From Ramichloridium luteum (lineage: Eukaryota > Ascomycota > Dothideomycetes > Mycosphaerellales > Dissoconiaceae): DNA of 64,000 nucleotides. Below the pieces are notes generated by a model. That model did no database searches, was not told where the DNA came from, and was given only the letters and a program-made list of their open reading frames with translations. Below, piece by piece: positions 1 through 11,679 of this stretch. The stretch is taken from the NCBI GenBank assembly GCA_002368545.1, contig MTSC01000005.1:186001-250000 (forward strand), in the 5' to 3' direction. Numbering within the stretch: the first letter of the stretch is position 1; the number at the start of each line of letters is the position of its first letter. A program made the translations under genes and the position numbers.

Positions 1-2522
1 ATGGGTAAATGACACAAGGCTTTTCTCTTTTCTGCCAATCGATGTCAATGTGCGGAAGATATTGAGGAGTAAAGCCGAAAAGGCCCGAAGACTTTGACGT
101 GTGCATAGCACAACTCGCCGTGAATCTGCCGTATTTCACAATCTCATACACTGTTTTTCGTTGCCACGGAGTATGACCGAGGTGTCTCGCGGTGTGGCCG
201 GCTACACACCGCGAAGCTCTACCGGCCGGTTCGGTCCTTCTCGTCAATGACGATCGTGGCAAGAGAGATATATAGCAGGCGTTCGCACCGCAGCTCCTGC
301 GATCTGCTGCAAACGGTTTTGTACATCTCGGAGGACTCTTCGCGAACAGCAGTCATAATTGGCAATCGTCTTTAGGGCATTGAGAATATCGATGCCGATA
401 CCGCTGCCGAACTCGTCGAACCACTACCATGTCCGGAACTCGCGGACTCATTCACTGCACAACTGAGCAACACGCGTCTGATTACCGAATCCCAACGTCT
501 CCACAGTGGGCAGGCAGGAGGAGGCAGGGTGTGTGACAGACGACAGTAGCCTACTGCAATTTGCTTCCTTCTCCGCCATCACCGACAGCAACGACAGATG
601 GTAACACGGGTGGGAAGCAAAGAATTTTCTTCGTCTCGGACCCAACGCGGATCATCACGGCCCTGCTATGCCGGCCCTGGCGCATTACCCCTCCACCTCA
701 GCAATCTTCCCATGTTGGCGGCGGCACGACCAAGCGTTGGCGAAGTTGAGCAGGATGAGGATAATAATTACCGCAACACCAGCAAATTTCCCAACGCATT
801 TGGCTCCTCTCGTCGCAGCGACCGACACCAGAAGCAGATTGCGCGCTGGCATCTCCGTCGGGACCGCCCCTCCACTCGGGAAACTTCCATTTATGGTGAA
901 CGCAGTCGGAATGCGCTGCCGGCCCAGTTGGAGGAGCGCCCGGCCTACAGTCCACGGTCTTATTCTCGGCGGACTGGCAGCGCGCTAGAACGGCAGCCTG
1001 TTCGAATGGAAGCTCGAGGATGTGCCGAGTCGCTGCAGGACTACGCAGCACGCTACAAGGGTTTCCGCTGGGGATCTCGAGCGAGGGCGGCGGTCACGTC
1101 AACGAATGACGAAGGCGATGTACCTGGCACCTGGCTGATGGTGGTGGTGGTGTGCGCAATCATGGATCTCTGTGGAGCAGAACGAGTTCCCACCAGCCTT
1201 ACGCAGTGCCAGCGGTGCCAAGGGTTGCGCCTGCACGCCCGGTGGGTGCCGTCGGTGCTTCCATCGCTTCTAGAGTTCTTCTAGCGTCTTGGCTGGAAGC
1301 GCACTCGAGCAGCAGAACACTTGCCGCCGGTCGCCGATCGCCTTGCTATGCCGACCTGGTGCACTGCGTTCTCTTACGATTTTCTCAACATGACCCGCTC
1401 TCTATCTCCATCGGACATGGCGCACCTTGGCAGCACTAGACACCGTCACTCCGTGCCCACTCCAGCGAGACAGCCGGAAAACACTCGTCACCAACCGTTT
1501 CGAAATGGGGTACCGACAGGGGCATGATTGTGGAACAACGCAATCACGCTTGCGCGGCAGGTTCCGTTGGAGAAAAAGTCGGACCATCATGGCCGCCCGG
1601 CCGCCGCTGGGCGTGTCCTCACTCGTTGCGCAACCTGTTGTAGCGCCTGGCGGGGCCCCATGCGATGTGCCAGGCTGGAAGTGGCGTGGTCGGCCGAGAC
1701 CAGCGACTCAACGTCAGCACGCGGCGCGCGGCAAAGGTGACGGCAGTACGGACAAGCAAAATGGTCTTGACGCGGTCCAGTAGGTAAGGCTCTGTGCGTC
1801 GTATGACACGCATAGCGCTGCACCGTCGCCAAATCATCCTGCCAGCCAGGCCAATATTCGAGAGTTGACAGGCCATGTTTCCCTTGCTCCGGCTTTTATG
1901 CGCAATCTGTGGGCATACCCGCCAGAGCATTCTGCTTAATATTGGGCGCTGCCAGAGACATTTATTGATCGTCTAATCTCAGGTAAGGGTCGCCTTCGTC
2001 ATGTCGCAATACTGCCTGTATTTGCTGGCGCCAGGCTTGTCTTACTGCATGCTTGAGGAGGAGCGCACCGCATTAGCGGATTGAGACGGCGTCCGTGATG
2101 CAAGTTTCGACGGCACCGTAGCGCTGGGACTGCACATAGCCATGCAAGCCTGATTGGAGGCGCCGGAGCAGTGGAGGAGAGGTTGGGGCGAATTGGCGAC
2201 ACACAGACCGTTTTGCTGGGCGGGGACAACAGAGGCTCGTAAAGTGTACAACACCGCAAGCGCGATTGCCATTCGCCTGCAGTCCATGCCACCACAATGT
2301 CTCGCTACATCACTGGCGGGCGTTCGGGCTCGAAGCTATTCAGGTACTAATCATTACGATCGGGCTAAGATCGCGTCTCGTCCTTCTGCGCCATACCATT
2401 TGTAGGGATCATATGCAGTAATTGGTATACGGTCCCTGGGTGGGCACAATACATCGTTCGTCGGATATCATCATCACCGTCCACGCGCGAAGACCTCGCG
2501 TCCAGAAGCTGCTTTTCTTCTC
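1..2522. other. Gene-free left flank
   Basis: I find no convincing gene here. The longest open frames (for example 598-1284, +) overlap other frames of similar length, have low-complexity Arg/Ser composition and show no family motif. No splice-joined set of frames gives a recognisable protein. The last few hundred bases are probably promoter and 5' leader of the zinc-cluster gene that follows. One strong hairpin at 187-214 is listed separately. Confidence 0.5.
187..214. repeat. Perfect 10-bp inverted repeat (hairpin)
   Basis: Arms TCGCGGTGTG (187-196) and CACACCGCGA (205-214) are exact reverse complements around an 8-base loop that itself contains GCCGGC. The function is unknown. It is not next to a gene end that I can identify. 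Confidence 0.6.
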
Positions 2523-2807
2523 TTGCCACTGTTGATATCTCTACCTCCGTCCTCCATATTCGTCATTCCATCCTCCTCACCCCGCAATCATCCTGCCTCC
2601 CTGCTACCTTTGGAACGTCCTGCATTTCAACGGAGCAGACTGTCCACGCTCCGCACTCCCAACCAGTCTGACCCGCATCATCGTCGACCCGCCAGGGTAC
2701 TGCTCCGACGGGGTCTTGTATATGACTCCAGCATAATGCTGGTCGCAACGCGCCCAGGGCCCATCGAGGTGCATACCGTCCCTCCCACCTCCCACTGTCG
2801 CAAGAAG

Positions 2808-4553
2808 ATGGCCGATGCCACCTCAGCAGCTGCTTCGTCGACGCCCTCCGCGCCGGTGAAGCGGGCCTGCGATGCCTGCCACCGTCGCAAGGTCAAGTGC
2901 ATCGGCGACGGCACTCGCCCGTGCAAGAACTGCAACTCAGCTGGCCTGACGTGCACCTATAATGCTATCCCGCAGAAGAAGGGCCCCAAGGGCAGCCGAG
3001 CTAAGGTCATCTCCGAGCTGCGCGAGACGCAACGGCAGTCGCAGCTGGTTGCGAAGCATGCCTTCGATTTCGACAGTCCGCCGCTGTCGCCAACACAGTT
3101 TGGCAAGCCGGGATTCCTTTCGAATGAAATCATCACGGCATGTGTGGACTTTTTCTTCACGAACCTTTACCCGACCCAGCCGATCCTCCACCGTCAAAAG
3201 GTCGGCGAGACGATCGGTCTGATGGACACGGATCCAGAGGCATACTGCCTTGTTGTGTCCCTTTGCGCATATATGATGATCCAGCCGAACATGGTTCTGG
3301 ATCCATCGGCGTTCGAGGGCGCGCGGGTACAACCACAGTCCAGCATTCAGCTAGGACACACTCTGCTGCAAGAGGCCATTCGCGTGCGCAAGTCTGCGAA
3401 CTACATTGAGACCCCATCGGTCTGGTCGGTGATCACCTCATTCTTCATCTTCGGGTGCTATTTCTGCTTGGATCGACAGAACACGGCATGGTTCCATCTG
3501 CGGGAGGCAAGCACTCTCGCCCTGGTCATGGGCATGCACGACGAATCAACATATCAGATTCCGGATATCATTGAGAGCTCACGGAGGCGCCGATTATATT
3601 GGCTCCTCTTCGTCACAGAGCGGGCTTATGCCCTCCAGCAGCACCGGCCGCTAACGCTTCACGCGACCATCAACCTTCCCACTCTGGACGAGGACCCAGC
3701 TGAGACCGTCGAGTTAAGCGGCTTCATCCATCTGGCGAACCTTTTCCGACCTTTTGACGACACTTTCGTGGGACTGTGGAATAAGGCAAGGACTGGATGC
3801 ACAACGGAATGGTTGACGCAGCTGCAGAACCAGCTCTCGGCTGCGCTTCCGCGATACCTTCACTGCACTGAGAGCCAAGCAGTCGATCTCCGCTGCTCTC
3901 AACAATGGCTCAAAACGATGGTCTGGCAACTGTCGATCAATCAAGGCTTCCTCTCCTCCGCGGCCTCCGACAACGCCATGAACTTCCGCTTCCCGATCGA
4001 AATCTCCCGCGACCTCGTCGAGTCCGCATCACAGTTCTCCCAGAGCTCCATGGAAGTCCACGGCATCGGCCTCATCGAGAAGCTCTTCGACGTCGCCTGC
4101 ACCCTGACGGACGTCATGGCCATCATGCCGCACGAGCAAGCCAGCTACGGCCTGGGCCCGCGGCACTACCTGAACCAGCTCATGACGCTGATCTCCAACC
4201 TGCGCGGCGGCCAGGAGCGCTACCTGCCCGTACTGATGAAGAAGGTCGAGGACACGCTGCCGGCCTCTTCACACATGCTACCCGGCTACATGATCTCCGC
4301 CGTGCCCGAGAGCGTGCGCTCCTCCGGCGACCTCTACGCCGAGAGCCAGGGCTACAACACCAGTGCGCCGCACAGCGGCGACTCGACGCCCTTCGGCAGC
4401 CCGCTGAGCCCCGCGGACGTCTCGCCGTACGGCTTCCCTGAGCTGGGCGTCGCGACCACGAGCGCCGGCATGCAGTACGCACAGGACGCGTTGACCGTCT
4501 ACGACACCACGGGCCTAGACCCGGACCAGATCAAGTTCGAGCCCATTGGCTGA
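2808..4553 (+). CDS. Zn2Cys6 (zinc-cluster) transcription factor
   Basis: Single exon, 581 residues from the chosen ATG. The DNA-binding domain lies at residues 21-49, with six Cys spaced C-x2-C-x6-C-x7-C-x2-C-x6-C, followed by a basic linker rich in KKGPKGSR that continues into a short helix (VISELRETQ). Residues of about 110-350 look like the fungal_trans middle-homology domain (DFFFTNLYPTQPILHR, then RRRRLYWLLFVTERAYAL). The C-terminus is Pro/Ser/Gly-rich and acidic, as in an activation region. The frame stays open upstream to an ATG at 2523, but that stretch (residues 1-95 of the long form) is low-complexity Pro/Ser-rich and resembles a translated leader, so I prefer the ATG just before the zinc cluster; an ATG at 2736 is also possible. 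The linker recalls sugar-utilisation regulators of filamentous fungi, but target genes cannot be told from sequence. Confidence 0.9.
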   Translation: MADATSAAASSTPSAPVKRACDACHRRKVKCIGDGTRPCKNCNSAGLTCTYNAIPQKKGPKGSRAKVISELRETQRQSQLVAKHAFDFDSPPLSPTQFGKPGFLSNEIITACVDFFFTNLYPTQPILHRQKVGETIGLMDTDPEAYCLVVSLCAYMMIQPNMVLDPSAFEGARVQPQSSIQLGHTLLQEAIRVRKSANYIETPSVWSVITSFFIFGCYFCLDRQNTAWFHLREASTLALVMGMHDESTYQIPDIIESSRRRRLYWLLFVTERAYALQQHRPLTLHATINLPTLDEDPAETVELSGFIHLANLFRPFDDTFVGLWNKARTGCTTEWLTQLQNQLSAALPRYLHCTESQAVDLRCSQQWLKTMVWQLSINQGFLSSAASDNAMNFRFPIEISRDLVESASQFSQSSMEVHGIGLIEKLFDVACTLTDVMAIMPHEQASYGLGPRHYLNQLMTLISNLRGGQERYLPVLMKKVEDTLPASSHMLPGYMISAVPESVRSSGDLYAESQGYNTSAPHSGDSTPFGSPLSPADVSPYGFPELGVATTSAGMQYAQDALTVYDTTGLDPDQIKFEPIG

Positions 4554-5751
4554 GTGGAGCCTACCAACAGCAAGAAACAAGGTTTCTTCGCCCCTCCAGC
4601 GGAAATGAATATTGGATTGTCTCGACGGGAAACTTCGTTTTCTCCGCCGCGACACCATCTATTTGATTTTTCGCCAGGAAATTTTTAGAAAGAGGAAAAA
4701 AAGTTACTCGAAATTACCTTGTCCCAGAGCCCACCCAGCTTGGAAAGGTCTCGTCCGGAAACAATCAACGCTCGCGACGCCCCGCCAGGGTTCGCTTCCA
4801 GCCACGGAGCGCTTTCCCCGCAATGAAAGTAACGCCGCGAAAGGGCCGACGCGCAAGCCATTCGGCCATGGCCCATGCAACATTGGCACGTTGGCCTTTC
4901 GACCCCCCTCGCACGCTCTGCATCTGTCTGCCCCTCGTGACGGGCGGTGCATATAGTATGACGCGGGTCCACCAGGACACAAGCTGGGTCGCACACCCAT
5001 AATGTGGCTAATATTGCCGATAATATGTACGGTAGCCTTACAGGTATAATCACAAGCAATCGCGTGGGGCCTTGCTTCGACACACTCTGCTTGCTGAAAA
5101 TGCAACGCGGATGTGTAGTGATATTCACCTTGCTTTCGGAGGGGATGATTCTGCACGCATCTGCGAGCTCATACTGAGAGAGTACCAATGAATGGATCGG
5201 TTATTGTCAAGAAGACAACGCGATATGAATGTGAAATGGATTTGAAATTTTGGAAATTTTGTGGGACATTCTTTCCAAGCCAAAACAATTGTACTTCTTA
5301 GTAACGAAGAATCACCGCTCATACCGCGAGCCAAGAAGCATACACAGTGAAAATCTAATCATTTCGATCTCCGCTCACTACATCCAGAGACATCTCAGAC
5401 CAATATATTACTTTCTGTGTTGCCCGATATCGCCAGCTTTGGCGGGGCAGGACGCCGAATGCTATCCTTTGTTTGGCCCCAGTTGGGAAGTCGCACAAAC
5501 GTGTACTCAACCACATCTGGTATCACATCGTGGACAATAGGCGTAGAGAGCCAAGACCCGTCTACACCGTACACCATTAAAATTAGTCATCGGGCATTTC
5601 AGCTTGATCATTTTCATTTCTCGTCTTCATGATATGACTGCCCAGTTCCGAGCTTCGTGTCTGCTGATCACCAGCTTTCTCATCGCTTTACTGCATCGAT
5701 GTAATGAACTGACACGATGATAGTTCAGCCGGTAGCTATACCCTCGTTGAT
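4554..5751. other. Intergenic, no gene seen
   Basis: This stretch lies between two convergent genes (zinc-cluster factor + and Gly/Asn-rich protein -). It contains A/T-rich runs near 4665-4705, probably 3' untranslated sequence. The 167-codon frame on the minus strand at 4685-5188 has no motif and is overlapped by other frames, so I do not call it. Confidence 0.5.
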
Positions 5752-6415
5752 CTAGAGGTACTTGTCCACCTGGCTGTTCAAAGCCTTGTCGACGAAGCCG
5801 TTCGCAGCGCTCGGCACGCCCTCCTTGTTCAAGAACGAGTTCACGCCATTGTCGATCTAGTGTGGAAATTGACGAGTCAGCATCTCCGTTTCCTCTTGCA
5901 TCGTCGAAGTCGCCGTGGTTTGCTTTGAGCCATCAACTTACCTGGCTATCATACTGTCCCGAGCCAGAGCTGCCACCTTGCTGGTTGTTGTTTCCGCTGT
6001 TGTTGTTGCTGTTTCCGCCAAAGCCGCCGCCGAAGCCGCTGCCGCCCTGCTGGCCGCCAGACGACTGCGAGCCGTAGTTGTCGTTACCGCCGCTACCGTA
6101 GCTGTCGTTGTTGTTGCTATTGCCGCCGAAGTTACCGCCCTGATTGCCCGAGGCGTAGCTATCGTCGTTGCTGTTGCTGTTGCCGCCGTAGCCGCCGCCC
6201 TGGTTGCCCGAGCCGTAGCTGTCGTCGTTGCCGCTGTTGTTGCTACCGCCGCCGTAGCCACCCTGGTTGCCGCCGCCAAAGCCGGAGTTGGAGTTGGAGT
6301 TGTCGTCATAGTTCGAGTTGTCGTTACTACCGCCGTAGCTGTTGTTGTTGTTGCCGTTACCGCCCTGCTGGCTGTTCTCGAAGTTCTGGGCGACGCCCTT
6401 CAGGAAGCTGGCCAT
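5752..6415 (-). CDS. Gly/Asn/Ser/Tyr-rich disordered repeat protein (Ddr48-like composition)
   Basis: Two exons: complement(5752..5856, 5942..6415), 192 residues. The 85-bp intron has donor GTAAGT and acceptor CACTAG and is phase 0. The N-terminus (MASFLKGVAQNFENSQ) and C-terminus (GVNSFLNKEGVPSAANG and onward to VDKYL) are short amphipathic segments. Between them, about residues 17-155 are built from imperfect units such as NDDSYGSGNQGG and YGGNSN. This resembles the SNNNDSYGS repeats of yeast Ddr48, a stress-induced protein, but the resemblance is compositional and orthology is not shown. No enzyme motif is visible. Such Gly/Asn/Ser/Tyr tracts are expected to be disordered and may phase-separate (inference). 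A TGACGTCG-CCCCT element lies about 160 bp upstream, which would suit stress induction. The opposite strand has a long Val/Ala frame that is only a shadow. Confidence 0.8.
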
Positions 6416-7112
6416 GACTGCTAATTTAGAGGGTTATATATAGTTTTGGATTATGAAAGGTATGGTGAGAAGAATGGAAGGACTCTGAGTGAAAGACGAG
6501 CTCTCTTTTCTATGAGTATCTCAAGAGCTACCTCGGTCGCAATATATTATGTCTTCGCCATGCCAAATAGGATGACGTCGCCCCTCGGAAGGGAAGCTAT
6601 TGCGTATACCCAACTGCCAATGGTGCGGAGGGTCTGGACTGCCCACGTTTGATTGCGAATCCCGAGACAAGCATGCCGCTCGAGCCGCTTGGGACCAATA
6701 GCAATTCGCAGCCACACGTGCAATCAGCAGCTGAACGGGCAGCAAATGGCGTGGCTGTGTAGCTAAGTGGGCGTGCTGGGTCGGCTTTCAGGCTTCGGGT
6801 CGCGCCAAGCATCCGTAGCGTCATATGAGCTCGCCAACAAGCTCGACCAAGCTTTCTAGCCCGCCAGGGTTCGCTCCGCAGCAGCCATCGGGTATCCTTT
6901 GGGAGGGGCATCGCTTGACCGCATCTGTCTGTAGTGTCAATGCCTCATTTCCTGCTCGATTGTGTTCGTATTGATCGTTTATTGGTCGAATTGCCGTCCG
7001 ACTGCAGCCCTCCACGTTGTTCTGCAACATGTGACTTTGTAGACTTCGTTTGTTGTTCGCGGTGAGATTGATCCCGATCCACATTTTTCTATTTCTTCAA
7101 CGATGCCGGCTT
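6416..7112. other. Intergenic, promoter of the minus-strand repeat protein
   Basis: No coding region is supported. The stretch holds the CRE/STRE-like element at 6573-6585 and a TATATATA run at 6435-6442, only about 20 bp before the ATG and so perhaps too close for a TATA box. Beyond it lies the 3' end of the CDF transporter gene. Confidence 0.5.
6573..6585 (-). promoter_or_regulatory. CRE-like plus STRE-like element upstream of the Gly/Asn-rich gene
   Basis: TGACGTCG (7 of 8 matches to the ATF/CREB palindrome TGACGTCA) at 6573-6580 directly abuts CCCCT (STRE core, either orientation) at 6581-6585. It lies 158-170 bp upstream of the ATG at 6415. A second STRE core (AGGGG) is at 6904-6908. 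These are short motifs, so chance occurrence is possible. Confidence 0.35.
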
Positions 7113-8748
7113 TCATTTGCGCTTTCGTGTCGATCCGTTCACGTGGCCATTAGCACAGTCGTCGCTGTGCTTGTGGTCATGATCAGTGCCTGAATGCGAA
7201 TGGCCATGGCCATCGTGATCGTGGTCATGCGCATGGCTTTCCGGGTCCTCGTTTTCCTTCGGTGGGCTGATAAACTCATCCAAGAAGGAATTCGTCTCCT
7301 TTGTGGTGAAGCGAATCACGACGCGCTTCGTGCCGCGGACCTGCGAAGCAATGGTCTCACGCAACCCGTTCTCGATCGTGTTGCAGCGGGCAACAGACCA
7401 CGTGTCCGCTACCACTACTTCGACATCGAACATGAGATTCTGACCGCTCTTGATTCCTTGCACCGCCCGAACTGTTGCTCCATGCTCTTCAGTGTACTTC
7501 GATGCGGCGGTTTGCGCGCTCTCTCGGACCTCTTCGTCGACACTGGCATCCGCGAGTTCAAGCACGGCAGCTTTAGTGTTCTGCCAGCCAGCCTGGACGA
7601 TCATACCGCTGATCACCAGACCACCGACAGGATCTAACCAATGAGCGGCCTCCATGAAGTTGCTGGCAATAATCGTGAAGAAAGCGACGAACGCAGTGAG
7701 ACTGTCAACGCGGTGGTGGTATGCCTGTAGATCATGTCAGCAAAGCGCACTCAAGAAGAGCTCCGGTTCTCGTTAGTGTAACTCACGTTGCTAGACAGCA
7801 CACTGCTCCGCTTCTCCTTCGCTACTTTCATTGTTGCGCGATAAAGCCACTCTTTGATCAGGATACTGCCTGCAGCGAGCCATGCGGCGTGAATGCTTGG
7901 CCCAATGTGGACATCGTGATCGTGGCTGTGGCCGTGGGAATGGCTGTGGATGGGCACATGCTCGAGCACATGAGACAAAGCTCCGAAGATCTCGGGAAAG
8001 AACTGTTGGCTGAGCGCCATGACAGCTTGTAGCCCGATTCCGACTCCTCCAGCCAGGAGAATACCTGAAACTGCCAAAGCTCCGATCGACTCAATCTTTC
8101 CATAGCCCATTGGAAAGCCAGGCGTGGCTGGTCGAAGCGAATATGAGATGGTCGCGAGGGTGGTAATGTCGGATAAGAGATCGGTGAGCGCATGCAATGC
8201 ATCGGCAAGGAGACTGTAACAGCAAGGTCAGTATGTCTACTCTTCCGCGCTTTAGTTGCAAGGGCCTGGCAGACATACGCTTGTGAATGAAACACAACTC
8301 CGCCCGCTCCCTTGCAGACGGCCATGCCCAAATTGACGTATAGTCCAATCCGGGTGATCCTCACGCCGGGATCGCTCTTGTTCTTGCTTGTAAGGTATGT
8401 ATTGTCATGAGAGTGGCCGTGACCGTGGCTGTGACCGTGGCCGTGCGAGTGGCCGGCATGACTCCTGGCATGCGCCAGGAGTGTCTGAACCTGTGTCGCC
8501 ATGGCCGGCGGTCGATGCTGCGGTTGCGATCGAGGTAGGGGAGCAGGTGGTGAACGATTAGCGTTGTTCGTCGGCGTTGAGGATGAGAAGGATGAGGATA
8601 GTACGGCGGAACTGGTGAGAAGGACTCTGTACTGCTGAAGCTGTAATCGGGCGCGCGATGGGCGGACGTTATGCGTTGTTGATCGAAGCAGGGCGTCACA
8701 TCTCTTGGAAGTGGTAAGGCCCAGCCGGAGGTGAGGGAGTGGCATCAA
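7113..8748 (-). CDS. Cation diffusion facilitator, mitochondrial MMT1/2-type metal transporter
   Basis: Three exons: complement(7113..7724, 7787..8213, 8279..8748), 502 residues. Both introns are about 60 bp with GTATGT/GTGAGT donors and CAG acceptors. The N-terminal 75 residues are rich in Arg, Ser, Leu and Thr, like a mitochondrial presequence. A His-rich stretch (HGHGHSHGHGHSH) precedes the membrane domain. The joined exons restore the CDF signature HSQALLADALH, followed by HALTD in the second membrane helix and HHRVD in the fifth, which are the paired metal-site residues. A second His-rich loop (HSHSHGHSHDHD) lies between helices and a third closes the protein. The cytoplasmic dimerisation domain (about 380-460) is present. 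By family, it should export divalent metal from or within mitochondria; yeast Mmt1/Mmt2 handle iron. Metal choice is not provable here. A shorter start at 8502 (MATQVQTLLAH) would drop the presequence. Confidence 0.88.
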
Positions 8749-10265
8749 GGTTCAAGCTCCGTCCGGAGGAGATCAAATTGGCATGCGGTCGCCGGGTTGG
8801 GTATTAGTACTCGTGCGCACACGGGCGCACCGTCACGCACAGTCTAACGCGTGGCCTCGAAGTGCATATGTGGCCGAGAAGGAGTGCGCAAGGCCGGATG
8901 TTGCGTATGCGAAGGACACGTAAGGCACAAGATCATGAAGTTGTTGGTAAGACGCTTTCAGGTACCATGGTTCAAGATGGCTGTTCGTGGGATTCGATTC
9001 TGCATAGCTAGCCTTCCCGACTGCGGCGGAGCTTGCAGACAGGACAGACCTGCACCTTCGCTAGCCTGCGGGTCAGCCATTGGTGACCACTGGGCTACTC
9101 CAGCTATTGCTAACCTTAAAAGACAGCATGAATATCAGGCTAGGTAGTTACAGGAATTCAATGCTGCATCAATAAATCATTGCACTACCTTCGTGCTATC
9201 AGTCGGCTAAGTTTGACGGTTCTTTCGTATACACCACCTGGTCAAGACAATACCTGTCCTCGATGTTTTGACACCTAGTACTTTCTTATTTGCGACTGAA
9301 TCAAGGCCAATGCGTAAGGTTGCGCGGCTTTCATAATAAAGTCCTGCTGCCAAGGGCGCCCACGTCGCGCACGCGATCACCGCCGCGTCACCAGCAAGAT
9401 CCGCAGCAAGCGCCTCTGCTTAACCACACGATACAGGACTATGCGGCCGACAACAATGTCACATTGGTGGTCGCGTTTATGGTGACATTTCTTACCGGAA
9501 GTGGAAAGGGGCTACAATGTACACAGGTGTCGATTGCACAGGAATCTTAACTCGGAACCAGTCTCAGAACCTGGGCGCACATCTTCTAGGCCTGCTGAAT
9601 CCTCCCGTACAGTACAAGTGACGGCAAGAATCAAATAGCGCAATATGATCGTCATTCTCGAAAGTCAAGCTTGAGGCAGGCGCCCGCCAAGACTGCAAAA
9701 TAACAACTCCTACTCCTGTGTGTTGTACACAACACAGTCAGCCCAGCCTCCCATTGGAAGGCGCCGTCGGAATCTTTCTTTGTCTCGCCTCCTATCATTG
9801 AACTTACCACATAGACGGTGAAATTCTGAGCAGAACGGGCATACTGGACGCGCCGACCGCCTTTGCACAAGGCCCCCCCTCGAGAAACAGCGACAGCATG
9901 AGAAAGTCATCGCGGCTGATTATCAAGCCATGTCTTAAAGAGAACGGGGGCATTGTGCACTCGATACCTAGAGTCAAGTTCTCGTTCGCAAGGCTCGATG
10001 ACTTAGGGACATAGCCTCAGGCCGGCAGAAGGACGGCGCGTAGGTGCATTCGACATTTCTTTCATATATACTCCTTTAGGCATGGTAGAGGTTTGCAAAC
10101 CGGGCTCCAGGTGCTCTCTTGCGTACGCATGGCATAACACTTGCGCCTTCGTGACACCCCAGTCAACCTCAACAAAATGGTGGGCAATTTCTCTCGCGGC
10201 AAATATGTCGTTTCCATCCTTTCACTCAAGCCCATCGATCGTATCTACATCAGCATTCATACGAG
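8749..10265. other. Intergenic, no gene seen
   Basis: About 1.5 kb without a supported gene. Short frames (8851-9147 +, 9290-9550 +) lack motifs and splice partners. A run of ATATATA at 10064-10070 lies about 195 bp before the next start codon and may be part of its promoter. Confidence 0.5.
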
Positions 10266-11679
10266 ATGAGTTTCGATTTCTCTCGTCGTTCGCTGCAAGG
10301 CGGACTGGGCAGTGCCAACCAGGCCTCAGCTTCTACGCAAATGCAGTCTACCCATCAGATGGCCCTGATCAAGCAAAGCCAAGCACTTAATATGCCCAAA
10401 GAGTTTATTTGCGCACATCTCGATTTCAGCACCCCAGTCACCGTGAATCCGCGACACTTAGACATTACTGAGTATCCTTGGTGGCTCGCGCACCATCAAG
10501 GAGTCCCTCCAGGTCCTAATATGATCGTCTATAACCACGAAGGCTCAACCATACACGGTCGCGGGTGCTACGAGTAAGCCTACATCAGAATGTATGAGGT
10601 CGAGGCTTGGTTATAACCTTCATGACAGGAGATTCGCGGAGGGAGATTCTGCCCTCCCTGCCATTTTCCAGGGAAGAGCACCGATGTCCGGTCCCCAGGA
10701 GCATCTTCCGTTCCAGTCCCATCCTGCTCCACATGTAGCCTCTCCTGCTCAGCAGCTCATAATGCATCACGCCCATCCAGCTCCGGCTCCAGCAGGAGTT
10801 CCTCGCTCGGTCGACGCCTCTGGTCCAGCCGAAATCCCTGGAATTGCGGCCACGCATGGCGATGTCTTTCCCTCGCAACCTGACTCTAGCGACGACCTTC
10901 TCTTCTCCTCATTTATTGTTCAAATCGAAGCCTATGGCGCCGTTGACGTAGCGGATTCCGGGATGGATATGGGCTTTGAGCCGCCCACTGCTGTATTGCC
11001 GACTGGTATTACTACAGACTTCGCACATGCCTCGATCACCGCCGACAGCCATGGCCAGGCTTCTTTTTCTCAAAGCCAAACCGCGAGCACGATGTGTACA
11101 ACAGACTTCGGCCAGGGGTGGTCGGAGACTGGGCCTCCCGCAACTGTGTTGTCAGGAGACGATACCTCTGGCCAATTCCCATATTCGGCTACAGCCCAGA
11201 CCAGTGGTGGAGCCTCTACTACTCAACCCAGTACCAACGACATCTCTGGACCTAGCACAGCTCGGCCCCATGCAGGTACAACGAGGACTGGCAAGAAGAC
11301 CTTTGGGGGTTCCATGGCGGCGACTGACTCAAGCTTCGTCATGCACCAAAGCCAGAACAGTTCTCAGCACATGGTATCATCATTCAACCAACGCACCTCC
11401 GTGATCAATGCACACACGCGCCCGGCAGTGCTCTCAAGGAAGGAGATCGAAGACCGAGATCGACAATTACTGTACCTTCGGTCGATGGGACACAGCATCC
11501 CCGTCGTGCGCCAGATGATTAGCTTCGATAACTCAGTGGCTTATCTGAGACGCCGTTACAGACAACTGCTGAAACGCATGCCGGATGACGAGCGTTCTGA
11601 ACATGAGAAAAAACGTAACATGTTAGCCTACCGAATGGACCTCCTGGCCCGGGCCACCCGTTCTCTGCAAAGTCCATAG
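10266..11679 (+). CDS. Unknown protein with degenerate Myb/SANT-like C-terminal helix-turn-helix
   Basis: Two exons: 10266..10573 and 10629..11679, 452 residues. The 55-bp intron (donor GTAAGC, acceptor GACAG, phase 2) joins GCYE to RFAEGDS. Residues 1-100 include a compact stretch with Pro, Trp and His (ITEYPWWLAHHQGVPPGP). The middle 200 residues are Ser/Thr/Gln/Pro-rich and probably disordered. About residues 370-425 form a basic helical segment (RKEIEDRDRQLLYLRSMGHS, then SVAYLRRRYRQLLKR). Its spacing resembles fungal Myb-like domains of the form ED-x-LLxLRxxG-x-S ... RYxxLL, but the usual Trp residues are missing. A DNA-binding role is an inference. I do not recognise an established family. 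Confidence 0.72.

Noticed and set aside
598..1284. 228-codon plus-strand frame
   Set aside because: No motif, Arg/Ser-heavy composition, and equal-length frames overlap it on both strands.
4685..5188. 167-codon minus-strand frame
   Set aside because: No family text and a second frame of similar length overlaps it; more likely 3' flank.
5915..6424. Long Val/Ala-rich plus-strand frame
   Set aside because: It is the complement of the Gly/Asn/Ser repeat gene; repeat codons such as GGC/AAC read as GCC/GTT on the other strand.
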